From positions 434,001-498,000 of the forward strand of contig JAANYP010007199.1 in NCBI GenBank assembly GCA_020465985.1: a stretch of DNA of 64,000 nucleotides, given 5' to 3'. The stretch's first letter is position 1. Every line of letters starts with the position of its first letter. Of the stretch, positions 54,913 to 64,000 are shown one piece after another. The position numbers and the translations under genes were made by a program. Below the pieces are notes generated by a model. That model was not told the DNA's origin. It made no database searches and saw only the letters and a list, made by a program, of their open reading frames with translations. This DNA comes from Centrapalus pauciflorus (lineage: Eukaryota > Streptophyta > Magnoliopsida > Asterales > Asteraceae).

Positions 54913-56215
54913 ATTGACCTTAGTAGAATTTTATTTCCTTTTATAGTAGGAGTCTTTCTTTCTTTTTATAGTAAGTCTAGTAAATTAGGATTGTTTCTAT
55001 TTTTAGTAAGTTAGTAGGTTATATTATTTTCTGAAAAACAAAAGAAAAAAGAGAGAAAACCATAAAAAGTTCAAAAAAAAGAGAATATCAGAAAAAGAGT
55101 TATGTCTTAGATGCATAGGTTCAAAGTGACGAAAATTAGCACAGTCGTTACAAACTCTAAGTGTTTAGGCTTTCACACATAATGCAACTAATATTCTAAG
55201 TGTATTACATTATCTAGTATGATATGTTGGTAGGCATAATACATATAGGGAGTCTCAAGGCTAAGAAAATAATCAAGAAAAAGTCAAACGTGTCCCTCAC
55301 TTAGATGTATGACCAATCGGTCTTAATTTTTATGTACGAGACATACAAACTTTGATTATAAATGAGGTATGCAAACTTTCTGGGGATGTATAGCAACATC
55401 AGATACATCTTAAAATGGAAATCATAGAAAAATCATAAAGAATTGAGAGTAAAAACAAGTAACTTTGTTGTACGTAATTACAGACCTGTTGCCTCTGTTT
55501 TGATTCGAGTTAGCTAGATATGTCGCTTTGTTGTACGTCGGTACAGACCTGTCACCGCTGTCTTGCTAGCTTTAAAAATAAACCTTAAGACAAACTAAGA
55601 CACTTTGTTGTATGCTAATACAGACCTGTGTCCGATGTTTGCCTTTTAAAGAAAGTTTGCAAATACCGAAAAGTTAAAATCATTGTGTGTATGCCTTGGT
55701 CATAAAAGTATGTCTATGTCTGAGACACGTAAGATAATTTCATGATAAATAAAAAGGCCAAGGGATATTCCGAAATGTAACATGTTTAAAGGGGAAAGAA
55801 TACCAACAATCAGCTAGAAATGTATGTCACGACAAACAATCAAAGGAATCAAAAATTCCTAAGTGTGAAGGTTTAAGTACTGAAAGTGAGTATCTGACGC
55901 CGCTATCTGATTGAACCTTTTCTTTGACAATACTCGTCAAAAATATTGTAAGTGTTATAATATAGGTTGTAATTTTTAAATAATATAGTTTAGTCTAAGT
56001 TTAAATTTTTGTTCAAAATTTTGACTTTAATTTATTTTATCTTATTTTATTTTATCTTATTTTTACTTAGGAAAAAGGACAAAAATTACTGAGGGTGCAT
56101 TCCTAGTTAAATAAAATAAACATTGCGTGAAAATCTTGTGCTTAGGGTAACAGATTTGGCATAGTTTATTCCGTTCCACGAAAAGGTTAAAAAAGTTGAA
56201 AAAGTTGAATTTATT
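54913..56215 (+). other. Family-1 3' noncoding interval, truncated
   Basis: Same landmarks as other intervals, with the TTTTA-rich tract at about 56028-56062. It ends in AAAAAGTTGAATTTATTTTC, where gypsy2 LTR sequence begins. The third ORF, PPT and 3' LTR are missing. Confidence 0.78.
55446..55650 (+). other. Three tandem stem-loop modules (F/G copy)
   Basis: Module 1: TGTAC-GTAA-TTACA (55469 on; one mismatch, outer stem decayed). Module 2: TGTAC-GTCG-GTACA (55532 on), arms TAGCTAGA and TCTTGCTA with one mismatch. Module 3: TGTAT-GCTA-ATACA (near 55609). The most decayed of the five copies. Confidence 0.65.
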
Positions 56216-57193
56216 TTCGGTAACCCCAACTAGTTTCGGTACTTTGCAAAAAGTTTCACTATCATTCATGAGTTTCAATACTCTTCTTTTGTGGGTTTCA
56301 GTATATACCAATATGTTTCGGTAATGGCATACCGAAACCTAAAGGTTTCGGTACCCATTATAAGGTTTCGGCACTATCAAATAAATACACAGAACCCACG
56401 AAAAACACACAGAACTTGTATAAATCTTCTCAAAATCTTAAGATTTAACTTGAATTAGAACCCAAAATTTTGTATACAACTGCTACAAAACTAGATTTAC
56501 ATAAACCCACAAGAATATCTAACATGCATCAACATTTTCAATCCAAAAATTTCAGATTCGGTTTTCATCCAAAACCGAACTATAAACTCTTAAATTTGTA
56601 AATTTGAGAGATATTTACCTTAAATTGATGCTTGTAATGTTTATAGCTTCTCCTAAGCAACTCGAATCTAAAGTTTCAGTCTTCAATTTGATGTTTTTCT
56701 TCATTCTTGATATGAAGAATGGAGAGAACCGTGGGTTTCTTTTTAGAGAGGAGAAAAGAGCAGGGAGAAGAAGAGAGAGAGAGAGTTGAATGAAAATAAA
56801 AAGACTTATTTCTTTTTATTTTCCAATTTCCAACTTTTACACATTCAACCCCCAACTTTCAAATTTTTCTTAAATACTGATTTTTGCCATATTTTTCATC
56901 ATCCATATAACTTAAAAATCATCATACTTAAATAATTTAAAACTAGAAATTCTCTAATTTCTTAATTCTTCAAAACAACAACCAATTTCTTAAATTCCAT
57001 TAAATAAAGATTAAATCCTTATTTTATTATCTCAACCACTTAATAATAATCATATAAACTTAATAAATTTAAATCATCAATTTCTGAATAAAGCCACCGA
57101 CTTTTATAATAAATTAAAATACGATCCAACTTAAATTACAATTTTAAACTTAATAAACCTCAATACAATAATTTAAAATTCGAGGATGTTACA
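56216..57193 (-). repeat. Truncated 3' LTR of gypsy2
   Basis: Starts TGTAACATCCTCG at 57193 (minus) just after the 3' tail and ends at 56216. 56216-56450 is nearly identical to 63776-64000, which places the break inside the LTR. Compared with the 5' LTR, the last ~1.77 kb (62006 to about 63775) is missing. A CT-rich tract (GAGAGAGAG near 56775, plus strand) resembles the initiator region of gypsy1, and a donor-like AAG|GTAAAT lies near 56618 (minus). Confidence 0.85.
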
Positions 57194-57230
57194 GCATGGG
57201 CTCCACCACGCTCAAACTTCGCCCTCGAAG

Positions 57231-60200
57231 TTATTTGACTTCAAACAGTTGCGGATATCTCCTTAACATTTCCGCCTTTGTCTCGCAAGTGTGATTTGCT
57301 CCTTTATGATGCTTCCAACGTACAAGCACCATTTCGATCTCCTTGCTCCTTAGCTTTTTCATCTTGGTATCCAACACACATTCCGGATCCTCCACGTATC
57401 GAAGCCTTTCATCAACTTGCAGTTCAGTATGGTCGGCCAAATCTTCGTTACCAATAGTAAATGACTTTCGGAGATTTCCAATATGTAACACCGGATGTAT
57501 GCCCGACATTTCTTCAGGCAATTCCAGGCGATACGATTGATTTCCAACTTTTTCTATTATCTTGAATGGCCCGAAAAATCTTGGAGCCAACTTGCCTCTC
57601 TTCACAAAACGAGTAACATCTCTCATAGGTGATACTTTCAAGTAAACCCAATCATTTACCTCAAAGCTGATTGGTTTGTGCTTTCTATCGTAATAACTTT
57701 TCTGACGATCCTGGGCCGCTTTCATATTCTGTCTAATTAGCTGTATCTTTTCGTTTGTCTCTTGAAATAATGCTGGCCCAGCAATCGGTGTTTCTCAAGT
57801 TTCCCTCCAACAAGTAGGAGTCCTACACCTTCTCCCATATAGTGCCTCAAAAGGTGCCTTCTTAATTGTGGCATGATAGATGTTATTGTATGAGAACTCT
57901 ATTAGTCGCAAATGATCGTCCCAATTGCCACCGAGATCCAATACACATGATCTCATCATATCTTCAAGTGTCAGGATGGTCCTTTCACTTTGGCCATCAG
58001 TTTGTGGACGATAGGCCGTACTCATAGCAATTCTCGTTCCCAACCCTTCTTGCAATGCCGACCAAAAGTTTGAGTTGAAGCGGCTATCACGGTCAGATAT
58101 AATGGACTTCGGTACTCCATGTCTAGCAACAATTTCATCCATGTAAATCTGAGCCAATCTTTCAAGTTAGTAATTTTCTCTAATCGGTATAAAATGAGCC
58201 GACTTAGTCAATCTATCAACTATTACCCACACTACATCATGTTGACGCCTAGTCTTTGGCAACTTAGTAACAAAGTCCATCGTGATGTGTTCCCACTTCC
58301 ATTCCGAAATAGGGAGCGGTTGCAGACTGCCATATGGTTGCTGGTGTTCGGCTTTCACTAGCCGACAAGTCCTACACCGTTCTACGTACTGGCCGATATC
58401 CTTTTTCAATCCCGGCCACCAAAAGTCTTCCTTTAAGTCGTTGTACATCTTTGTGCTCCCGGGATGTACAGAAAATTTTGATTGATGCGCTTCTTCGATA
58501 ATCACATTTCTCATACCACCATACTTCGGCACCCAAATCCTTCCATAAATTCCTTTCAACCCCGACTCACTAGTTTCCATAACATTCTTCTGTACTCTAA
58601 TATCCTCAGCACCAATATTCTCTTCCCTCAAAGCTTCTACTTGAGCGGCTTTAACATCGTCAATAATTGTGGAGGTTAACATCGTGGACGTCAGCATATA
58701 ACAACATTCTTTGGCATAAGCTTTGCGACTCAAAGCATCGGCTACTAAGTTAGCCTTTCCAGGATGATACAATATTTCACAATCGTAGTCTTTGATAAGC
58801 TCCATAGATCGTCTCTGCCTCATATTGAGTTCTTTCTGGCTGAAGATGTACTTCAAACTCTTATGGTCCGTGTATAACTGACACTTAGTTCCATACAGAT
58901 AGTGTCTCCACAATTTCAGTGCAAAAGTGACAGCTGTCAACTCAAGATCATGAGTTGAGTAATTCTTTTCATGCTGCTTAAGCGTTCTCGAGGCGTATGC
59001 TATAACTTTTCCTCGCTGCATCAGTATAGCGCCTAATCCCAACCTTGAAGCATCTGTGTATACCACAAAATCCTCATTACCCTCCGGTAGAGCAAGTATC
59101 GACGCTTCACTTAGTGTTTTCTTCAAGATCTCAAATGCTTCTTGCTGTATGGTTTCCCAAACAAATGGTGCATTCTTCTTCGTTAATGCCGTCAACGGAA
59201 CTGCAATCTTTGAGAAGTCCTTTATAAACCTCCTATAATATCCCGCCAGTCCAAGAAAACTCCTAATTTCTGTAGCTGATTGTGGCGGTTCCCAATTCTT
59301 CATCGCTTCAACTTTGGCTGGATCTATAGAAATCCCAGCCCCTGAAATCACATGCCCCAAAAATTGAATCTGTTGCAGCCAAAACTCACATTTCGAGAAC
59401 TTGGCATACAACTTCTCATTTCTTAACAGTTCCAACAATTCTTTTAGGTGATCAGCGTGTTCGGCTTCAGACTTAGAGTATACCAAAATATCGTCAATGA
59501 ACACAATCACCGACTTATCCAACATCGGTCTACAAACTCTATTCATCAAGTCAATAAAGATAGTCGGGGCGTTAGTTAACCCAAAAGGCATGACCAGAAA
59601 CTCGTAATGCCCATACCGAGTTCTGAAAGCTGTCTTCGGTACATCTTCTTCTCTTACTTTTAACTGATGGTATCCCGACCTCAAGTCGATCTTAGAAAAT
59701 ACACTTGCCCCGTGTAACTGATCAAACAAGTCATCTATCCGCGGCAGCAGATACTTGTTCTTGATCGTTAACTTATTCAGCTCCCGGTAGTCAATGCACA
59801 TCCTCGTCGTGCCATCTTTCTTCTTAACAAATAATACCGGAGCTCCCCATGGCGATGAACTCGGTCGAATGAAGCCCTTGTCCAACAACTCTTGAAGCTA
59901 TGTCATCATTTCTTTCATCTCGGTTAGGGCAAGGCGATATGGAGAACGAGCTACTGGTGCAGCTCCAGGGATCAGATCAATTCGAAACTCAACTTGTCTC
60001 TCAGGCGGCACGCCAGACAAGTCTTCCGGAAACACATCCGGGATTTGTGATACAACAGGCACATCGGCCAACGTCTTCTTCTCAGCCTTAGCATCAATAG
60101 CATATGCTAAGTAGGCGTCACATCCCTTTGCAACAAGCTTTCGGGCTTTTGCAATAGTCAATAAGCACAGATCCCCACTTCTCCTATCCCCGTAAATACA

Positions 60201-61786
60201 GATCTCACGCCACTCTGGAGTAGTTATCTTTATCATCCGCTTCTTACATACTATGTGGGCTTCATTCTCTATCAACCAATCCATCCCGATTATCACATCA
60301 AATTCACTGAAGTCTATCGGTATCAGATCCAAATTGAAGACTACATCTTCAATCACTAACGTGCAGTTACGGTATACGTGATCTACTTTTACTAGAGTGT
60401 TGCTAGCAGTTTCTATGTCAAGTATAGTAGACATCTTAGACAGTGGCATCGACAATAGTTGAGCAAAAGCAGTAGACACAAAGGACCGGTTGGCACCCGA
60501 ATCGAAAAGAACTCGTGCAGGCATGGAATTAACAATAAACATACCAGTAACCACCTCGGGGTTTTCCTTAGCCTCCTCTGCCGTTATCTGAAATGCACGA
60601 GCTGGTGCCCTTTGTGGCTGGTTCCGGCGGTTGACTGAACCACCACTAGATCCCCCTGATGAACGAGTCGATGATGGAGTAGCAACTGCTGGAGCATTCT
60701 TTCTGCAATTCCTACTATAATGTCCCCATACACCACACTTGTGGCAAGCATCACCTTTCCTTGGGCATTCACTCTGAAAATGACCCAACTCACCACAGCA
60801 AAAGCAAGCTCGTCCGTTGGTGCACTTGCCGAAATGTTCCAGGTGACACTTATTACAATATCGGGGCTCGGTGTTGATGGAATAAGCACGAGCACGACCT
60901 GAAGAACCAGACTGACGGCGATAGGACTGTTGCGGCGAGTACTGCGTCGAGCGAGAAGAACCAGAGTAGCCTCCTTCGCGTTGACGTTTTGGTGGTGACG
61001 GTTGTGTTGGGTTAGTGGAAGCAGCAGCAGACCCAATGGAATAACCCGACATGATCAGAATTTGCTCTACATTCCTGGCAGCCTCAAATAAGCCAGCAAA
61101 TGTAGGGTAGAGGACGTTGCTCATAACCCTTCTAATTTCAATATCCAGACCAGCCTCGAACCTGGTCACCTTCCTTTTTTCAGTTCAACTTGATGAGGCG
61201 CAAACAGACTCAGCCTCGTGAACTCCACAGCATACTGGGACACAGTCTTAGTCCCCTGCACCAATGCCATAAACTTTGCCTCCAGTCATCGGCGCTCATC
61301 AACCGGACAGTATTGCTGAGTGAATAAGTCCTTGAACTCAGACCAAGTCATAACAGAAACCTTCTCCAGTGTCAAAGCATTCACCATAGCATTCCACCAC
61401 ATAATTGCTTCATTAGTGAACATCGATGTAGCATACCGAACCATGTCCTTCTCAGCACAATCGCTGATTCGGAATGTCCGTTCAGTTGCTGTTATCCATT
61501 CCAGTGCGGCAACAGCATCACCCAATCCATTAAACTCCACAGCACCATTTCCATTGAAATCCTTAAACCGACAACCTTTGGGTTTGTTAGACGACCCAGT
61601 GTTGTCATCTTGTTCATCATTATTGTTGCCCCCTTCCTTCTCCTTGTTGTTTCTCTTATCCTCTCTTCTCTTAGCATCGGCCTCATCTCGAGCCCGAAAC
61701 TGATCTTGAATCATCTTGTTCTGCTCAGCCATCATGGCTAGCATCATCTCTCTGGCTTCTTCGGGTGTCATTCCTCCTCCAGACAT
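57231..61786 (-). pseudogene. gypsy2 gag-pol, broken by four stops and one frameshift
   Basis: Start ATG at 61786-61784, same as gypsy1. Domains in order: Gag, Cys/His clusters (about 60860-60700; CFCCGELGHFQSEC, CHKCGVWGHYSRNC), protease (DSGA near 60500), RT (FIDDIL near 59490), RNase H (TDAS near 59060, catalytic Asp kept), integrase finger (about 58470-58350) and core, then the chromodomain-like tail (RWKHHKGANHT) ending at 57231. Defects: TGA 61286-61288, frame loss near 61175, TAG 59898-59900, TAA 58167-58169, TGA 57795-57797. Unlike gypsy1, RNase H and integrase motifs are unaltered, so the two copies decayed in different ways. Confidence 0.92.
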
Positions 61787-62005
61787 GTTCTGAAATTATA
61801 AACATATTATTTGTTTAGTAACATGTCATTAATTTAAAGACACCACCCATTTGTCCCGTATGATAGTCAATCTCCTATGATTACTAGATCGTAACCTATC
61901 TTAGTTCAGATCATTACTTAAAATCACTACATATCATCACCTAATGTTTGAGACCAAGACCTCACGGACACTTGAATCTCAAACTACTGCTCTGATACCA
62001 TCTCG
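61787..62005 (-). other. gypsy2 leader with primer binding site
   Basis: PBS TGGTATCAGAGC on the minus strand at 62000-61989. The ~200-bp leader is the uninterrupted homologue of the gypsy1 leader and shows where A inserted there. It ends in an acceptor-like ATAATTTCAG|AAC directly before gag. Confidence 0.88.
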
Positions 62006-63242
62006 TGTGACACCCTTGCCACATTAACCACAATTACATAACACCCAGGATTAAACACCAAACATAATTTTACATAATGATCTGAAAGCTTAATTAAAAT
62101 GCGGAAGCAATAAAATACATAAATAAAATATTACAACTGTTTCAAACACCCTACGGTGCTACAAGGTTCCAATTCTAAGTCTACATACTCAGTAACATTA
62201 CAATCATCCCAAATACATATTATAAAAACAATCCCATTATTCAATTACCACGCTGAGTAGTAGATAATCTTCAATCACTTGAACAAATGACCTAGCTAGA
62301 CGGTCCGGCTGCAGACTTTCCTTTTCCTGTAAAAACATCAACAACTGAGGGATAAGCGAATGCTTAGTGAATACACAGATTTACGCACTTTATAAATCTT
62401 TATGAAGCTCACAAGAGTACACCGACGACACACGTCGTGCACTCTCCACGTACACAAAGTACGACACACATGAGCCGTCGCTCCTACGAGCCCAAAGCTC
62501 GGTATGAAACCCAACCATCTGAGACAGACATAACATCGGGGATGACATACTGCCTACCAGAACCTCGGAGGGATCAGCTCCGGGTCATATAGCGCAGTAA
62601 CATCGGAGTAACAGATGCGACCCACCGGTCCATCGTTAGATGCACAACAAACGAACGGACATGCATCAAATAAGAATGTGCATCTAAATCTACGCAAGTT
62701 AGTAGAATTCCAAACGAAAAATGAAGCAACATGTCTCAGCAGGCAATAGCAATCATAAAGCAGATATAAACATGCGAAATCATATGTACTCACAGTGGGT
62801 GCGTTATTAAACTTTAAGCAATTTTATTTCTCTGCGAGCTTTCAACCGGACTCACAAAGTACCCCACTGTGGGTTAAATAACACCACAAGGGACCTGTTT
62901 CATTTCCATAAGGAAAGCATATTATAAACATGTTCATACGTGAATGAGCACCAATTTATACCAATAAAAATAATACAACATTCGGAACTGACACCCGAAA
63001 TTCATATTTAAATCCTCTTACTTGATGGTTTAATTATTCCCAATTTATCCCTTTAATAATACCATCAATCTCTCATTTTATAATGAGTCTCACCAAGTTT
63101 CTCAATTTATTGTGTTAACCCGCCCAAATTATATTGAAGTTTATACCTTTAATCTCCAATATTTGAGATTGCCAAAAATGTAATAACCGTTTATGTCCGA
63201 CTTATTTTATTTTCTCTAATTAAACCCAACCGAAATGATGCA

Positions 63243-63246
<4 letters not shown>

Positions 63247-63331
<85 letters not shown>

Positions 63332-63353
63332 ATGTGTGTGTGTGTGTGTATTT
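63247..63353. repeat. (TA)n and (GT)n microsatellite in the gypsy2 LTR
   Basis: About 83 bp of pure TA repeat (to 63329), then a short (GT)n run to about 63350. Likely length-polymorphic. Confidence 0.95.
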
Positions 63354-63379
63354 ATTGTATCTGAAAAGAAAGGAATATT

Positions 63380-64000
63380 GAAACTTTAAAAGTTTCTGTA
63401 TGGTTTTCGGATGATTTTGTAAATACCAAAACTATCACAGTCTTGGTACATAAAAGTCTCGGTACCTATATATTTTCGGTACATGCTTGTGTGTGTATTT
63501 CGATATATTACCGAAACCATGTAGGTTTCAGTATATATGCCATGGTCTCGGTACATACTAAAGGTTTCAGTAACATGTGATGAGTTTTCAGTATAAAGGT
63601 TTCAGTATAGGGGTGAGTTTCGGTATATAGAGTGAGTCTCGGTAGTTTGTACCGAAACCTTAAATGTTTCGGTACCTTCAATCTAGCTTCAGTACATGTG
63701 TGTGTGTGTATATATATGAAGTTTCGGTAGGGGGGTAAAAGTTTCAGTAGTAGTACCGAAACCTTCATGGTTTCGGTACCCCCAACTAGTTTCGGTACTT
63801 TGCAAAAAGTTTCACTATCATTCATGAGTTTCAATACTCTTCTTTTGTGGGTTTCAGTATATACCAATATGTTTCTGTAATGGCATACCGAAACCTAAAG
63901 GTTTCGGTACCCATTATAAGGTTTCGGTACTATCAAATAAATACACAGAACCCACGAAAAACACACAGAACTTGTATAAATCTTCTCAAAATCTTAAGAT
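63380..64000. repeat. GTTTCGGTAC motif array in the gypsy2 LTR
   Basis: The 10-mer GTTTCGGTAC and variants (GTTTCAGTA, GTCTCGGTA, TACCGAAAC) recur about every 15-40 bp in both orientations. It occupies the same general LTR region as the TTCGAA array of gypsy1. The array continues in the truncated 3' LTR (56216-56380). Confidence 0.88.

Larger units (their letters stand above)
56216..64000 (-). mobile_element. gypsy2: Ty3/gypsy chromovirus-type element, incomplete at both ends
   Basis: Minus-strand order: 5' LTR (64000+ to 62006), PBS, leader, gag-pol (61786-57231), 3' tail, 3' LTR (57193 down to 56216, truncated). Same family as gypsy1 by protein, PBS, tail and parts of the LTR, but a different subfamily by LTR core. 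The 5' LTR continues past the window edge. Confidence 0.9.
62006..64000 (-). repeat. 5' LTR of gypsy2, incomplete at the window edge
   Basis: Minus-strand end GTGTCACA at 62006. The first ~900 bp read on the plus strand (to about 62900) is homologous to the end of the gypsy1 LTR (for example the CACCGTAGGGTGTTTGA block and the TGCGACCCACCGGTCC block, plus strand). The rest is unrelated to the gypsy1 LTR core and includes an AT/GT microsatellite and a TTTCGGTA motif array. Confidence 0.88.

Noticed and set aside
56063..56311. Minus-strand ORF of 82 codons at the F/gypsy2 join
   Set aside because: It spans the junction of two unrelated repeats and reads through TTTCGGTA motifs; no support for a gene.
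63508..63867. ORF of 119 codons with repeated YTET-like residues in the gypsy2 LTR
   Set aside because: It is the translation of the GTTTCGGTAC array; the residue repeats come from the DNA repeats.

Overview
The window is plant nuclear DNA made almost entirely of nested LTR retrotransposons plus one CACTA DNA transposon. No single-copy host gene, rRNA or functional tRNA gene was found. The element families (Ty1/copia of the Sirevirus type with a third, env-position ORF; Ty3/gypsy chromoviruses resembling the Tekay/Del group) point to a flowering plant. The third-ORF protein resembles a family I know mainly from daisy-family (Asteraceae) genomes, so Asteraceae is my best guess, held at low to moderate confidence. 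Letters A-G below are my own labels.

Layout. 1-4617: 3' part of Sirevirus E (+): RT/RNase H tail, long 3' noncoding interval, env-position remnant, start of an LTR. 4618-10397: Sirevirus C (+): 5' LTR, PBS, decayed gag, protease, integrase. 10398-14047 and 32616-41455: Sirevirus B (-), split by an insertion. 14048-32615: gypsy1 (+), a complete Ty3/gypsy element with 5-bp target duplications (ATCTG), inserted in B's third ORF. Inside gypsy1 sit Sirevirus A (16093-23176, 5-bp duplication TGGTC, intact gag, pol deleted) and a 2.66-kb CACTA element (27807-30466, 3-bp duplication AAT). 41456-45835: 3' half of Sirevirus D (+), possibly the lost continuation of C. 45836-48165: 5' LTR and gag of Sirevirus F, inserted in D's third ORF. 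48166-52762: a second copia family, G, inserted in F's gag. 52763-56215: family-1 RT/RNase H and 3' interval, possibly F's own. 56216-64000: gypsy2 (-), with a truncated 3' LTR and a 5' LTR that runs off the window.

The nesting order can be read from the boundaries: C in E's LTR; B in C; gypsy1 in B; A and CACTA in gypsy1; F in D; G in F. Three joins (41455/41456, 52762/52763, 56215/56216) do not fit simple insertion and look like deletions, template switches or assembly joins.

The most interesting signal is not coding. Every Sirevirus 3' interval here (E, A, B, D and the F/G copy) carries three consecutive stem-loop modules. Each has a fixed 5-bp inner stem (TGTAC/GTACA in modules 1 and 2, TGTAT/ATACA in module 3), a variable 4-nt loop and, in modules 1 and 2, an outer stem. 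The base changes mostly keep the pairing, which suggests a conserved RNA structure between pol and the third ORF. Other notable points are splice-acceptor-like sequences at the gag/pol stop and just before the third ORF, short-motif arrays in LTRs that differ between subfamilies yet are shared across the copia/gypsy divide, and a gag-only element with young LTRs. All pairing and alignment statements come from reading by eye; no folding or search was run.
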